DNA from: Pseudomonas sp. JUb42
Lineage (GTDB): Bacteria > Pseudomonadota > Gammaproteobacteria > Pseudomonadales > Pseudomonadaceae
Direction: 5' to 3'
DNA: 64,000 nt
Assembly: GCF_024807945.1 (NCBI RefSeq)
Contig: NZ_JANUFD010000006.1
Location: forward strand, 310,001 to 374,000
The notes beneath the pieces are model-generated. The model saw only the letters and a program-made list of their open reading frames with translations, did not search any database and was not told where the DNA came from. Of this stretch, positions 30,581 to 41,160 are shown piece by piece. Position numbers and translations under genes: made by a program. Numbering within the stretch: position 1 is the stretch's first letter; each line of letters begins with the position of its first letter.

Positions 30581-33500
30581 AGCGGAGTGTCCAGAGCGGC
30601 ATCGGTGCGTACGCCACGCCATTGATTGACGCGATGGCGCAGACGGTCGAGATAGAGGTAGACCACCGGGGTGGTGTAAAGCGTAAGGACCTGGCTGAAG
30701 ACCAGCCCGCCGATAATGGTCAGGCCCAGGGGGCGACGCATTTCCGCACCTTCGGCACTGCTCAGCAACAGCGGCAAGGCGCCGAGGATCGCTGCCATGG
30801 TAGTCATCAGGATCGGCCGCAGGCGCTGCAGGCAGGCGCTGCGGATGGACTCCAGCGGGCTCATGCCTTCGGTGCGTTCCAGCACCAGGGCCAGGTCGAT
30901 CATCATGATCGCGTTTTTCTTCACCACACCGATCAGCAGGAACAGTCCGAGCAGGGAAATCAGGCTGAACTGCCCGCCCAGCAGGTAGATGCTCAGCAGC
31001 GCGCCGACGCCGGCCGACGGCAGGGTCGAGAGGATGGTCAGCGGGTGGATGTAGCTTTCATACAGCACACCCAGCACCAGGTAGACCACCAGCAACGCGC
31101 CAAGAATCATGAACGGCTGGGCCTTCTGGGTCGCAGCGAAGGCGTCGGCCGTGCCAGCCATCTTGGCGATCACATCGCTGGGCAGGCCGACACTGGCAAC
31201 TGCCCGCTCGATGGCTGCCGTGGCTTTCTCCAGTTCCACACCGTCGGCCAGGTCGAAAGAGATGGTTTCCGAGGCGAACTGGCCGTCGTGAGTCACACGG
31301 TCATCCTGCAGGGTGTTCTCGTAGCGGGCGATGGCTGACAGCGGTACTCGGGCACCGGTGGAGGTGATGACCTGCACCTGATTGAGGGTCACCGGGTCCT
31401 GGGCATACTTGGGATTGACCTCCATCACCACCTTGTACTGGTTCAGGCTTTCATAGATGGTTGCCACCTGGCGCTGGCTGTAGGCGTTATTGAGCACGGC
31501 GGTCACCGCGCTCATGTCGATACCCAGACGCTTGGCCGTGTCGCGGTCGACCTTCAGGGTGATTTGCTGGGCGCCACGCCCTTCCCGTCCGTCAATGGCC
31601 GTGAGCTCCGGCGTGGCCTTGAGCGCCGCCAGCACCTTCGGATACCACTCGCGCAACAGGCCAAGGTCACCGCTCTGCAGGATGTACTGATATTGCGAAG
31701 TGGTCTGCTCGCGACCGCCACCCAGTTGCAGGTCCTGGTCCGGCTGCAGGAATACCCGCCCGCCCGGCACCGGCGGCATGTTCTTGCGCAGACGATCGAC
31801 CACTTCGGTGGCAGAAATCTTGCGTTCCTGAATCGGCTTGAGGCGCACGATCATAAAGGCGTTATTGGTGCCGCCGTTGCCGCCAATGAAACCGGCAACG
31901 CTTTCCACTGCCGGGTCAGCGAGGATTGCCCGGCGGAAGGTCTCCATTTTCGGCTGCATGACCGAAAATGACAGGCCGTCATCGCCACGGACGAAGCCCA
32001 TCAACTGGCCGGTATCCTGCTGCGGCAGAAAGGTCTTGGGCACTACGACATACAGAGCGATGTTGAGCCCGATGGTGGCGAACAACGTCAGCAAGGTCAG
32101 GAGCTGATGGCGCAGCACCCAGCCCAGACTGCGGTCATAGACCACGACCATGCGGTCGTTGGCCTTGCGGCTCCAGCGTTGCAGGGTGGTTTCCTGCTGC
32201 GGTACGTGGGGTTTGAGCCAGCGGGCGCAGAGCATCGGTGTCAGGGTCAGGGACACCACGAGGGAGACAACGATCGCCACCGAAAGCGTAATGGCGAACT
32301 CGCGAAACAGCATCTGCACCAACCCGCCCATGAACAGGATCGAGAGGAACACCACCACCAGCGACAGGTTCATCGCCAGCAGCGTAAAACCCACTTCCTT
32401 GGCCCCGAGAAACGCTGCCTCCATCGGCGGGACACCGTCGTCGATATGCCGGGAGATGTTCTCCAGCACGACAATGGCATCGTCCACCACCAACCCCGTG
32501 GCCAGAATCAGCGCCATCAGTGACAGGTTATTCAGGGAAAAGCCGTACAGGTACATGACTGCGAAGGTGCCTACCAGAGACACCGGCACCGCCAGCGTCG
32601 GAATCAGCGAGGCGCGCAGACTGCCGAGGAACAGGAATACCACGATGATCACCAGCACCACGGCGATCAGCAGGGTCATTTCCGCTTCATGCAGTGTCGC
32701 CTTGATCACCGGCGATCGGTCCATCGCCAGGTCGAGCTTGACGTTGGACGGCAGCAGCGACTGTAACGCTGGCAACTGCGCCTTGATCTGTGCAACGGTC
32801 TCGATGATGTTGGCCCCGGCCTGGCGGTTGATCACCAGCAGCACAGCGGCCTTGTCGTTGAAGAAGCCGCTGTTGTAGCGGTCTTCCACGGCATCGCTGA
32901 CCTTGGCCACGTCCTTCAGGCGCAGGGCCGCGCCGTTCTGGTAGGCAATGATCAGCGGCTCGTAGTCCTTGGCCTTGCTCAACTGGTCGTTGGCCTGAAT
33001 CTGCCAGTTATGCTGGGCATCCTCGATAAAACCCTTGGGCCGTCGCACGTTGGAACCGGTAATCACCGTGCGTACGGTATCCATGGAGATGCCGTACTGG
33101 TCGAGCAACTGCGGTTCCAGCTCGATACGCACCGCAGGCAGCGAACTGCCACCGATCTGCACCTCGCCCACACCCTGCACCTGGGACAGGCTCTGGGACA
33201 GAATGGTCGAGGCAAGGTCGTACAGCTGACCCTTCTTGAGCACGTCGGAGGTCATCGACAGGACCATGATCGGCGCCTGGGACGGGTTGATCTTCTTGTA
33301 GGTCGGCATGCTGCGCATCCCGCTGGGCAGCAGATTGCGCGAGGCGTTGATGGCCGCCTGCACTTCCCTGGCGGCGCCATTGATATCGCGTTTGATATCG
33401 AATTGCAGGGTGATCCGCGTCGACCCCTGGCTTGACCGGCTGCTCATGGTGGTGACCCCGGCAATAGCGCCGAGGGAACGCTCCAGCGGCGTCGCCACGG

Positions 33501-33684
33501 TGGAGGCCATTACTTCCGGACTGGCCCCGGACAGGCTGGCCGAGACCACGATCACCGGGAAGTCCATATTGGGCAGCGGCGCCACCGGTAGCAGGCCGAA
33601 GCTGACGCCGCCCAGCAGCATGATCGCCAGACTCAGCAACAGGGTCGCGACCGGACGGCGGATAAATGGGCCGGAAAGATTCAT
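30577..33684 (-). CDS. muxC: RND multidrug efflux permease (MuxC/MdtC type)
   Basis: 1035 residues with the 12-helix RND layout: an N-terminal helix from [20 protein letters not shown], two large periplasmic loops, and the helix-4 motif [17 protein letters not shown] that carries the proton-relay aspartates. It starts at an ATGA overlap with the preceding permease gene and overlaps opmB in the same way. In MdtABC/MuxABC systems two different RND subunits form a heterotrimer, with the C-type subunit binding the drug. Naming follows P. aeruginosa MuxABC-OpmB, linked there to aztreonam, macrolide and novobiocin resistance; substrates here are inferred. Confidence 0.93.
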   Translation of the reverse strand: MNLSGPFIRRPVATLLLSLAIMLLGGVSFGLLPVAPLPNMDFPVIVVSASLSGASPEVMASTVATPLERSLGAIAGVTTMSSRSSQGSTRITLQFDIKRDINGAAREVQAAINASRNLLPSGMRSMPTYKKINPSQAPIMVLSMTSDVLKKGQLYDLASTILSQSLSQVQGVGEVQIGGSSLPAVRIELEPQLLDQYGISMDTVRTVITGSNVRRPKGFIEDAQHNWQIQANDQLSKAKDYEPLIIAYQNGAALRLKDVAKVSDAVEDRYNSGFFNDKAAVLLVINRQAGANIIETVAQIKAQLPALQSLLPSNVKLDLAMDRSPVIKATLHEAEMTLLIAVVLVIIVVFLFLGSLRASLIPTLAVPVSLVGTFAVMYLYGFSLNNLSLMALILATGLVVDDAIVVLENISRHIDDGVPPMEAAFLGAKEVGFTLLAMNLSLVVVFLSILFMGGLVQMLFREFAITLSVAIVVSLVVSLTLTPMLCARWLKPHVPQQETTLQRWSRKANDRMVVVYDRSLGWVLRHQLLTLLTLFATIGLNIALYVVVPKTFLPQQDTGQLMGFVRGDDGLSFSVMQPKMETFRRAILADPAVESVAGFIGGNGGTNNAFMIVRLKPIQERKISATEVVDRLRKNMPPVPGGRVFLQPDQDLQLGGGREQTTSQYQYILQSGDLGLLREWYPKVLAALKATPELTAIDGREGRGAQQITLKVDRDTAKRLGIDMSAVTAVLNNAYSQRQVATIYESLNQYKVVMEVNPKYAQDPVTLNQVQVITSTGARVPLSAIARYENTLQDDRVTHDGQFASETISFDLADGVELEKATAAIERAVASVGLPSDVIAKMAGTADAFAATQKAQPFMILGALLVVYLVLGVLYESYIHPLTILSTLPSAGVGALLSIYLLGGQFSLISLLGLFLLIGVVKKNAIMMIDLALVLERTEGMSPLESIRSACLQRLRPILMTTMAAILGALPLLLSSAEGAEMRRPLGLTIIGGLVFSQVLTLYTTPVVYLYLDRLRHRVNQWRGVRTDAALDTPL

Positions 33685-36600
33685 GCGTCCGCCCGTTCCA
33701 GGTTTGCCGGTGCGTCAGGCTTGCGGCCCCAGCGACGACCGAGGCGGTCGAAGAACAGATAGATCACCGGCGTGGTGAACAGCGTCAGCACCTGGCTGAC
33801 CAGCAACCCGCCCACCATCACCAGACCCAGCGGCTGGCGCAGCTCCGCGCCGGAACCAGTGGCGAACATCAGCGGCACGGCACCGAACAACGCCGCCAGG
33901 GTGGTCATCAGGATCGGCCGGAAGCGCAGCAGCGCCGCTTCATAGATGGCCACGTCCGGGGCGATGCCGCGATTGCGTTCGGCGTCCAGGGCGAAGTCGA
34001 TCATCATGATCGCGTTCTTCTTGACGATGCCGATGAGCAGGATGATGCCGATAATGGCGATCATGCCCAGATCGTTGCCGCTGATCAGCAGCGCCAGCAA
34101 GGCGCCGATGGCTGCCGATGGCAGGGTCGAGAGAATGGTGATCGGGTGGATATAGCTCTCGTAGAGCACACCCAGCACGATGTACATGGTCACCACCGCC
34201 GCCAGGACCAGCAGCAAGGTGCTCGAAAGCGACGCCTGGAAAGCCGCCGCCGCGCCCTGAAACTGAGTCTGCACGCCAATTGGCATGCCGATGTCCTGCT
34301 GCACCTGATTGATCACGTCCACCGCCGCGCCCAGAGACTCTCCCGGCGCCAGGTTGAACGACATCATTACCGCCGGGAACTGGCCGATATGGGAAATTGC
34401 CAGTTGCGCCTGACGCTGTTCCACATGGGCCAGGCTCGACAGCTTGACCTGCCCGCCCGCCGTGGTCTTGACGTGGATCTGCTCCAGGGCTTCAGGGCCC
34501 AGGGTAGTGCCCGAATCGGCCTGCAACACCACCCGGTACTGGCTGGCCTGGGTATAAATAGTGGAAATCTGCCGTTGGCCAAAGGCGTCATACAGCGCGT
34601 CGGTGATAGTGGCCACGGTCACACCCAGTCGGCTGGCGGCATCGCGATCGATGGCCAGATACACCTGAAGCCCCCTGTCCTGCAGGTCGCTGGTGACGTC
34701 CGTGAGTTCCGCGCGCTTGCTCAGGGTATCGACCAGACGTCCGCTCCACAGGCTGAGCAGATCGGCATCCGGTGACGACATGCTGAACTGGTACTGGGTG
34801 CGGCTGACGCGGTCCTCAATGGTCAAGTCCTGCACCGGCTGCATGAACAGACGGATGCCGGAGACCTCATCGACATTGGGTTGCAGGCGCTGGATGATCT
34901 GCGCAGCGGTCAGGTTGCGCTCGGCATTGGGCTTGAGGTTGATCAGCAGCCGACCGCTATTGAGCGTGGCGTTGTCACCATCGACACCAATATAGGAGGA
35001 CAGGCTGGCCACCGCCGGGTCTTCCAGGATGACTTTGGCCAAGGCCTGCTGCCGCTCGCTCATGGCGGCAAATGAAATCGACTGCGGCGCTTCGGAAATA
35101 CCCTGAATCACCCCGGTGTCCTGCACCGGAAAGAAGCCCTTGGGCACGATGAGATAAAGAAAAACGGTCAGGGCCAGGGTGGCGACGGCCACCAGCAGGG
35201 TCAACGACTGATGCCTGAGCACCCAGCGCAGCTTGTTGCCGTAGGCTTCGATCAGCCAGTCGATCCAGGCACCGCTGGCGCGATAGAAGCGGCTTTGCTC
35301 GCCCGGCTCCGGCTCACGCTTGAGCAACCGCGCGCACATCATCGGTGTCAGGGTCAGGGACACCACCATGGAAATCAGGATCGCCACCGCCAGGGTAATG
35401 GCAAATTCGCGGAACAGGCGCCCGACCACATCGGCCATGAACAGCAGCGGAATCAATACCGCAATCAGGGAAATGGTCAGGGATACCAGGGTGAAGCCAA
35501 TCTGCCGCGCGCCTTTGAGCGCCGCCTGCAACGGCGTCTCCCCTTCCTCGATATGCCGGGAGATGTTTTCCAGCATGACGATGGCATCGTCCACCACGAA
35601 ACCGGTGGCGATGGTCATGGCCATCAGCGTCAGGTTATTGACCGAGAAGCCAGCGAGGTACATCACGCCAAAGGTGCCGACCAGCGACAGCGGCACAGCC
35701 ACCGACGGAATGAGGGTCGCACTGAAGCGGCGCAAGAACAGGAACGTCACCAGCACCACGAGGACGATGGCGATCAGCAGTTCGTGCTGCACATCCTTGA
35801 CCGAGGCGCGGATGGTCTGGGTGCGGTCGGTCAGTACGGCGACATGGATGCCGGCCGGCAGGTTGTCGGTAATGCTCGGCAACAGGGTCTTGATCCGGTC
35901 CACCACCTCGATGACGTTGGCACCCGGCTGACGCTGGATATTCAGCAGCACCGCCTGGTTCTGATTGGCCCAGGCCGCCAGGCGCTCGTTTTCCGCGCCG
36001 TCGACGATCTGCGCGACGTCCTTGAGACGCAGCGGCGCGCCGTTGGCGTAGGCCAGAATCAGGTTGGCGTATTCGGCTGGCGACTTGAGCTGGTCGTTGG
36101 CATCCAGCATCGACACCCGGGTCGGACCGTCGAAGTTACCCTTGGGCTGGTTGACGTTGGAGACGCCAATCAGCGTGCGGACATCGGCCAGGCTCAGGCC
36201 GTTGGCCGCCAGAGCGTCGGTGTTGACCTTGATCCGCACCGCCTGGCGCTGGCCACCGGCGATGCTGACCATACCGACACCGCTGATTTGGGCGATCTTC
36301 TGCGCCATACGCGTGTCGACCAGGTCATTGAGCTTGGGCAGCAGCATGGTCGGCGAGGTGATCGCCAACGTCAGCACCGGGGTATCAGCCGGGTTGACCT
36401 TGTTGTACACCGGCGGCGCCGGAAGATCGGTGGGCAACAGATTGGTTGCGGCATTGATCGCGGCCTGCACCTGCTGTTCGGCCACGTCCATGTTCAGGTC
36501 GAGGCTGAAACGCAGGGTAATCACCGAAGCGCCACCGGAGCTGGTGGATGCCATCTGGGTCAGGCCCGGCATCTGCCCGAACTGCCGCTCCAGCGGTGCA

Positions 36601-36791
36601 GTGACCGAACTGGTCATGACCTGGGGGCTGGCGCCGGGGTACAGGGTCATGACCCGGATGGTCGGGTAGTCCACTTGCGGCAGGGCCGAAACCGGCAGCA
36701 AGGTGTAGGCGATCAGGCCGGCCAGGATAATGGCCAGCATACTCAGGGTGGTCGCTACCGGACGCAGGATGAACAGCCGCGAGATATTCAT
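33681..36791 (-). CDS. muxB: RND multidrug efflux permease (MuxB/MdtB type)
   Basis: 1036 residues, the same 12-helix fold as the following permease but clearly diverged. It starts [25 protein letters not shown] and carries [22 protein letters not shown] in helix 4. The gene overlaps muxA upstream (36788-36791) and muxC downstream (33681-33684) with ATGA junctions, so all four pump genes are translationally coupled. In the E. coli MdtBC heterotrimer, MdtB is thought mainly to move protons. That division of labour is assumed here by analogy. Confidence 0.93.
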   Translation of the reverse strand: MNISRLFILRPVATTLSMLAIILAGLIAYTLLPVSALPQVDYPTIRVMTLYPGASPQVMTSSVTAPLERQFGQMPGLTQMASTSSGGASVITLRFSLDLNMDVAEQQVQAAINAATNLLPTDLPAPPVYNKVNPADTPVLTLAITSPTMLLPKLNDLVDTRMAQKIAQISGVGMVSIAGGQRQAVRIKVNTDALAANGLSLADVRTLIGVSNVNQPKGNFDGPTRVSMLDANDQLKSPAEYANLILAYANGAPLRLKDVAQIVDGAENERLAAWANQNQAVLLNIQRQPGANVIEVVDRIKTLLPSITDNLPAGIHVAVLTDRTQTIRASVKDVQHELLIAIVLVVLVTFLFLRRFSATLIPSVAVPLSLVGTFGVMYLAGFSVNNLTLMAMTIATGFVVDDAIVMLENISRHIEEGETPLQAALKGARQIGFTLVSLTISLIAVLIPLLFMADVVGRLFREFAITLAVAILISMVVSLTLTPMMCARLLKREPEPGEQSRFYRASGAWIDWLIEAYGNKLRWVLRHQSLTLLVAVATLALTVFLYLIVPKGFFPVQDTGVIQGISEAPQSISFAAMSERQQALAKVILEDPAVASLSSYIGVDGDNATLNSGRLLINLKPNAERNLTAAQIIQRLQPNVDEVSGIRLFMQPVQDLTIEDRVSRTQYQFSMSSPDADLLSLWSGRLVDTLSKRAELTDVTSDLQDRGLQVYLAIDRDAASRLGVTVATITDALYDAFGQRQISTIYTQASQYRVVLQADSGTTLGPEALEQIHVKTTAGGQVKLSSLAHVEQRQAQLAISHIGQFPAVMMSFNLAPGESLGAAVDVINQVQQDIGMPIGVQTQFQGAAAAFQASLSSTLLLVLAAVVTMYIVLGVLYESYIHPITILSTLPSAAIGALLALLISGNDLGMIAIIGIILLIGIVKKNAIMMIDFALDAERNRGIAPDVAIYEAALLRFRPILMTTLAALFGAVPLMFATGSGAELRQPLGLVMVGGLLVSQVLTLFTTPVIYLFFDRLGRRWGRKPDAPANLERADA

Positions 36792-38173
36792 GCGTTGTCG
36801 CTTTCCACCTTGACCGCGTCCACCCTGGCGGCTGGCGCCTTGACGGCCGGGGCCGGCTCGCCCTCTTCTTTCTTCGGTTTGCCCTGCAACTGCTGGCCGG
36901 GGCTTTTCGGCACTTCGGTGCTGTCGTTGACCACTTCCACGTCGCTGCCGTCGCGCAGACGGTCAGTGCCCTCAAGAACCACGCGATCACCTGCGGCGAG
37001 GCCCTCGCTGATGACCGTCGACTTGTCGTCGCTCGGGCCGGTCTTGATCGTACGAATCTTGACCTTTTTGTCGCCGTCCAGGGCATAGACGAACGCCCCG
37101 GTGGTGCCAAACTGCACGGCCGCCGATGGCACCATCACCGCTTGCTTGAGGGTGTCGGCGCGCAGGCGGGCGTTAACGAATTGGTTGGGGAACAGCGTCT
37201 CGTCCTGATTCTCGAAGCGGGCCTTGAATTTCAGGGTGCCGGTGGTGATATCGATCTGGTTGTCGAGGCTGGCGAGCACGCCATTGGCCTGCAATTTGAC
37301 GTCGCCACGGTCCCAGGCTTCCACCGGCAACTTGTCGCCGCTGTGATAGCGAGCGATGACGTTGGACAGGTCTTTCTCCGGCAGGGTGAACACCACATTG
37401 ATCGGTTTGGTCTGGGTGATGATCGCCAGGGCCGTGGTGTCATTGGCCGCGACCAGGTTGCCGACGTCCAGTTGCTTGAGACCAACCCGCCCGGTAATCG
37501 GCGCGCGGATTTTGGTGAAGTCCAGGTTCAGCTTGGCGTCGTTGACCGCCGCCACATTGGTCTTGATGGTGCCCTGATATTGATTGACCAGAGATTCGGC
37601 GGTATCGAGGGTCTGCTTGGCGATGCTGTCTTCGGCAAACAGGCTGCGATAGCGCTGCACATCGATCTGGGCGTTTTTCAGCAGTGCCTGATTGGTCGCC
37701 AGGGTGCCTTCAGCCTGTTGCAGGGCGATCTGGTAGCTGCGCGGGTCGATCTCGGCGAGCATGTCCCCGGCCTTGACCATCTGCCCTTCCTGGAAGTACA
37801 GCTTGACCAGTTGCCCGGCCACCTGGCTGCGCACGTTGATGGTATTCATCGCGGTGACCGTGCCCAGTGCCTTGTAGTAGATCGGGAAGTCACCCAGGGT
37901 AACCGGCGCAACCCGTACCGGCACCGGCCCGGTGGAACCGCCAAAACCGGGGCGTGCCGGCATGGCCTTGGCCGGGCTGGCACTGGCGCCGCTTGCACGA
38001 CGGCCTTCGCCACGCTCACCGGAGTGACCCGCCTGAGTCCCCTTGGCCGGGGCATCCGTGCCTTTATTGGCAAACGAGCCCGGCCAGAACCACCAGCACA
38101 GACCAACGATAATCAACAGGACCAACAGGCTGATCAGCCAGCGACGGGAATTACGGGGACCAGACGATTGCAT
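36788..38173 (-). CDS. muxA: RND efflux periplasmic adaptor (MuxA/MdtA type)
   Basis: 461 residues. An N-terminal membrane anchor ([19 protein letters not shown]) is followed by a low-complexity Gly/Ala/Lys linker (about 35-75). The membrane-fusion core then comprises a lipoyl/barrel part ([22 protein letters not shown]), a helical hairpin ([30 protein letters not shown]) and a beta-barrel ([12 protein letters not shown]). The last 60 residues are Lys/Glu/Pro/Ala-rich and longer than usual. It links the two inner-membrane permeases to OpmB and is the first gene of the operon. The 230-base region upstream shows no regulator gene. Confidence 0.93.
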   Translation of the reverse strand: MQSSGPRNSRRWLISLLVLLIIVGLCWWFWPGSFANKGTDAPAKGTQAGHSGERGEGRRASGASASPAKAMPARPGFGGSTGPVPVRVAPVTLGDFPIYYKALGTVTAMNTINVRSQVAGQLVKLYFQEGQMVKAGDMLAEIDPRSYQIALQQAEGTLATNQALLKNAQIDVQRYRSLFAEDSIAKQTLDTAESLVNQYQGTIKTNVAAVNDAKLNLDFTKIRAPITGRVGLKQLDVGNLVAANDTTALAIITQTKPINVVFTLPEKDLSNVIARYHSGDKLPVEAWDRGDVKLQANGVLASLDNQIDITTGTLKFKARFENQDETLFPNQFVNARLRADTLKQAVMVPSAAVQFGTTGAFVYALDGDKKVKIRTIKTGPSDDKSTVISEGLAAGDRVVLEGTDRLRDGSDVEVVNDSTEVPKSPGQQLQGKPKKEEGEPAPAVKAPAARVDAVKVESDNA

Positions 38174-38344
38174 GAATACTCAACCATTGCGCGTGGGGCT
38201 TCTGTTTTACCGGCGTTTCAGCGTGATCCTTGCTGAAACGGCAATAAATTTTTCGGAGGCTGAACAATAAGCACTCGTGAGCGCTAAGCAAAGGGCCTTT
38301 ACCGGCAATTTACCTAGTGCTTACGTTGTTAAGCGTCTGAAGCA

Positions 38345-38377
38345 TAAATAAAAACGGCCCGGGCAAGGCCGGACCGT
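38345..38377 (-). terminator. Rho-independent terminator of tpx
   Basis: Read on the minus strand: a GC-rich stem ACGGTCCGG / CCGGGCCGT (one mismatch), a 6-base loop, then TTTTTATTT. It lies 27 bases beyond the tpx stop codon. Confidence 0.85.
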
Positions 38378-38403
38378 CCAGATACTGCGAGTATTACCAA
38401 CTA

Positions 38404-38904
38404 TTACTTCAATACGGCCAACGCAGCTTCATAATTAGGTTCCTGGCCGATTTCGGCAACCAGTTCGCTGTGCAGCACGTTGTTGGCTTCGTCCAGCACC
38501 ACCACGGCGCGAGTGGTCAGGCCGACCATCGGGCCATCGGCAATGGCAACGCCGTAGTTCTGCATGAACTCCGGGTTACGCATGGTCGACAGATTTTGCA
38601 CGTTTTCCAGGCCTTCGGCACCGCAGAAGCGCGCCTGGGCGAATGGCAGGTCAGCCGAGATGCACAGGATCACCGTGTTGGCCAGTTCGTTGGCCTGGGC
38701 GTTGAACTTGCGCACGGAAGTAGCGCAGGTCGGAGTATCGACGCTTGGGAAAATATTCAGCACTTTGCGCTTGCCGGCAAAGTCAGCCAGGGTCACGTCG
38801 GCAAGACCGGCGCCAACCAGTTTCAGTTCCGGGGCGGCAGTACCGACCTTGGGCAATTCGCCGCTGATTTGTACCGGTTCGCCTCTACGAGTCACTTGAG
38901 CCAT
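38404..38904 (-). CDS. tpx: Thiol peroxidase Tpx
   Basis: 166 residues, the usual Tpx (atypical 2-Cys peroxiredoxin) length. It reduces hydrogen and alkyl hydroperoxides using thioredoxin, probably in the cytoplasm, since no signal peptide is present. The peroxidatic cysteine is in [14 protein letters not shown] (Cys61 by count) and the resolving cysteine in [11 protein letters not shown] (Cys95). AAGGACTC precedes the ATG at a good distance. It is a single gene with its own strong terminator and does not overlap the pump operon. Confidence 0.96.
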   Translation of the reverse strand: MAQVTRRGEPVQISGELPKVGTAAPELKLVGAGLADVTLADFAGKRKVLNIFPSVDTPTCATSVRKFNAQANELANTVILCISADLPFAQARFCGAEGLENVQNLSTMRNPEFMQNYGVAIADGPMVGLTTRAVVVLDEANNVLHSELVAEIGQEPNYEAALAVLK

Positions 38905-39008
38905 GAGCTGAGTCCTTATTGTCAGGATGAAAGGTTTTCAGGGTTGAAACGAGCCGGAAGTTAACCACGAAATGCCTGGGTCACCTACCCCATTGCCGAG
39001 GATTTCAC

Positions 39009-39926
39009 TCAACCATTGAGCCTGCGCTGGAATTCTTCACGCGCAAACAACTCCACCAGCCAATCGACAAAAACGCGCACCCGCCGTGACAGTTGCCGAT
39101 GGGGAGGATACAGCGCCATCAACGGCATGGCCGGGGGCCTAAAATCGCTCAGCACCTCACGCAGGCTACCGCTGCGCAGTTGCTCGACAACGTGATAGGT
39201 CGGCGTTTGCGCCAGGCCATAACCGGCCTCGCAGGCAGCCAGGTAACCGTCAGAGTTATTGATCGACAAAGCCCGAGGCATGAGGATCTCGCGCTCCTGA
39301 CCATCGATCATGAACTCCAGTCCGTAACGCTTGTTGGTACTGGCAGAGAAATATTCAATAACCCGATGCTGTGGCAGATCTTCCAGGGTCACGGGCGTGC
39401 CATAGCGTTGCAGATAGCCGTCGCTGGCACAGGTGATCTGGGTCAGCCGGGTCAAGGGCCGCGCCACCAGGGATGCGTCCAGCAGCACCCCCGCACGAAT
39501 GACGCAGTCGACACCCTCGCGAATCAGATCCACCGAACGGTCGCTCATGCCGATCTCCAGCTCGATCAAGGGGTAGCGCTGACTGAACTCCTGCAGCGCG
39601 GGCATCACGATCAGACGACCGAAACCTACCGGCATATCGATGCGCAATACACCCTGCGGTGCGCTGCTCACCGAGGAAAACGCCGCCTCGGTGTCATCCA
39701 GATCGGCCAGCAGGTTGACGCAACGCTGATAGTAGGCCTGGCCATCGAGGGTCGGGCTGACCTGGCGGGTGGTGCGATGCAACAACTGCACACCCAGATG
39801 CGCTTCCAGTTGCTTGATCAGGATGGTCACCGAAGCCTTGGGCATGTGCAGGCTATCGGCCGCGCGGGTGAAGCCGCCCAGCTCGACGATGCGCGTAAAC
39901 ACACGCATGGCATTGAAACGATCCAT
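39009..39926 (-). CDS. LysR-family transcriptional regulator (divergent from aldo/keto reductase)
   Basis: 305 residues. The N-terminal winged helix-turn-helix (MDRFNAMRVFTRIVELGGFTRAADSLHMPKASVTILIKQLEAHLG) is followed by a substrate-binding domain (about 90-300). The MPKAS form of recognition helix and GVLRIDMPVGFGR are typical of the large CrgA/DmlR-like group. It is divergently transcribed from the aldo/keto reductase gene across 120 bases, so that gene is its most likely target. The inducer is unknown. Confidence 0.9.
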   Translation of the reverse strand: MDRFNAMRVFTRIVELGGFTRAADSLHMPKASVTILIKQLEAHLGVQLLHRTTRQVSPTLDGQAYYQRCVNLLADLDDTEAAFSSVSSAPQGVLRIDMPVGFGRLIVMPALQEFSQRYPLIELEIGMSDRSVDLIREGVDCVIRAGVLLDASLVARPLTRLTQITCASDGYLQRYGTPVTLEDLPQHRVIEYFSASTNKRYGLEFMIDGQEREILMPRALSINNSDGYLAACEAGYGLAQTPTYHVVEQLRSGSLREVLSDFRPPAMPLMALYPPHRQLSRRVRVFVDWLVELFAREEFQRRLNG

Positions 39927-40046
39927 TGGGCTTTCTCGTCAGGATTGTTTGGATTATCTAAACAGTGAAAGCAGTTTTACCCGGTTTATCCCGATTCTGT
40001 CGAGCAGTCACAATAGGTCACCATCAATCGACACAAGGCACCTCAC

Positions 40047-41042
40047 ATGCAAACCCGTCAATTAGGCAACAATGGCCCCCAGGTATCCGCCATCGGGCTC
40101 GGCTGCATGGGCATGACTGATTTCTACACCACCGGCGCCGATACCAAGGAAGCCATCGCCACACTGCACCGCGCCATCGAACTGGGCGTCAATCTATTCG
40201 ACACCGCCGACATGTATGGCCCCTTCACCAACGAAGAACTGCTGGGCAAGGCCCTGCAAGGCAAACGCGACCAGGTGCTGATCGCCAGCAAATTCGGTTT
40301 CGTCCGCGACCCCAACAACCCCGGCGCCCGCGGCATCAACGGCAGCCCCGAGTACATCCGCAGCGCCATCGATGCCACCCTGCGACGTCTAAAGATCGAC
40401 ACCCTCGACCTGTACTACCAGCACCGTATCGACCCGCAGGTCAGCATCGAAGAATCGGTGGGCGCCATGGCCGAACTGGTCAAGGCGGGCAAAGTGCGCT
40501 ATCTGGGCCTGAGCGAAGCCTCGGCCAGCACCCTGGAGCGAGCCCATAAAGTCCATCCGATCACTGCGCTGCAAAGCGAATATTCGCTATGGAGCCGCGA
40601 CCCGGAAGAAACCGGCACCCTCGCCGCCTGCCGTCGTCTGGGTATCGGCTTTGTGCCTTACAGCCCGCTCGGCCGAGGCTTCCTGACCGGCACCCTGAAA
40701 AACCCGGACGATTTCGCCGCCGACGACTATCGCCGCACCAACCCGCGCTTCCAGGGTGAGAACTTCGGCAAAAACCTGTTGCTGGTTGAGCAAGTGCAAC
40801 GCTTGGCCGCTGAGAAAGGCGTAACAGCGGGCCAACTGGCCCTGGCCTGGGTGCTGGCCCAAGGCAATGATCTTGTGCCGATTCCCGGCACCAAGCAGCG
40901 CAAGTACCTGGAGCAGAACGTCGCGGCGCTTGACATCGAGCTGAGCCCATCCGAGTTACAGGCGCTCAAGGAGCTGTTCCCGGTAGAGGCGATTGCCGGA
41001 GAGCGGTATGGCGAGGAGTCGTTGAAGATGGTGAATGGCTGA
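40047..41042 (+). CDS. Aldo/keto reductase
   Basis: 331 residues, AKR family (AKR13/YakC-like). It catalyses NADPH-dependent reduction of carbonyl compounds. The tetrad is visible: Asp52 and Tyr57 in [17 protein letters not shown], Lys82 in SKFGFVRD and His126 in [19 protein letters not shown] and [11 protein letters not shown] are the expected mid-protein motifs, and [13 protein letters not shown] contacts the cofactor phosphate. The substrate is not determined. Divergence from the LysR gene suggests inducible expression. Confidence 0.93.
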   Translation: MQTRQLGNNGPQVSAIGLGCMGMTDFYTTGADTKEAIATLHRAIELGVNLFDTADMYGPFTNEELLGKALQGKRDQVLIASKFGFVRDPNNPGARGINGSPEYIRSAIDATLRRLKIDTLDLYYQHRIDPQVSIEESVGAMAELVKAGKVRYLGLSEASASTLERAHKVHPITALQSEYSLWSRDPEETGTLAACRRLGIGFVPYSPLGRGFLTGTLKNPDDFAADDYRRTNPRFQGENFGKNLLLVEQVQRLAAEKGVTAGQLALAWVLAQGNDLVPIPGTKQRKYLEQNVAALDIELSPSELQALKELFPVEAIAGERYGEESLKMVNG

Positions 41043-41070
41043 TAGTTATCACGCGGTATAAATGAGGTTT

Positions 41071-41136
41071 GTAGGAGCTGCCGAAGGCTGCGATATCGGT
41101 GTGTCATCCATTCGCAGCCTTCGGCAGGTCCTACAT
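41071..41136. repeat. Paired REP-like element, GCTGCCGAAGGCTGCGA family
   Basis: Left arm TGTAGGAGCTGCCGAAGGCT (from 41071) is inverted at 41112-41136, with one added base near the outer end of the right arm. It lies between the convergent aldo/keto reductase and tamB genes and may end both transcripts. The core is distinct from the other repeat families here. Confidence 0.82.
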
Positions 41137-41160
41137 TTCCGGCGTTTATTTCGCTGTCTG

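Noticed and set aside
35211-37088. 625-codon plus-strand frame opposite muxB/muxA
   Set aside because: Composition (Gln/His/Arg-rich) is typical of antisense translation; RND genes occupy the other strand.
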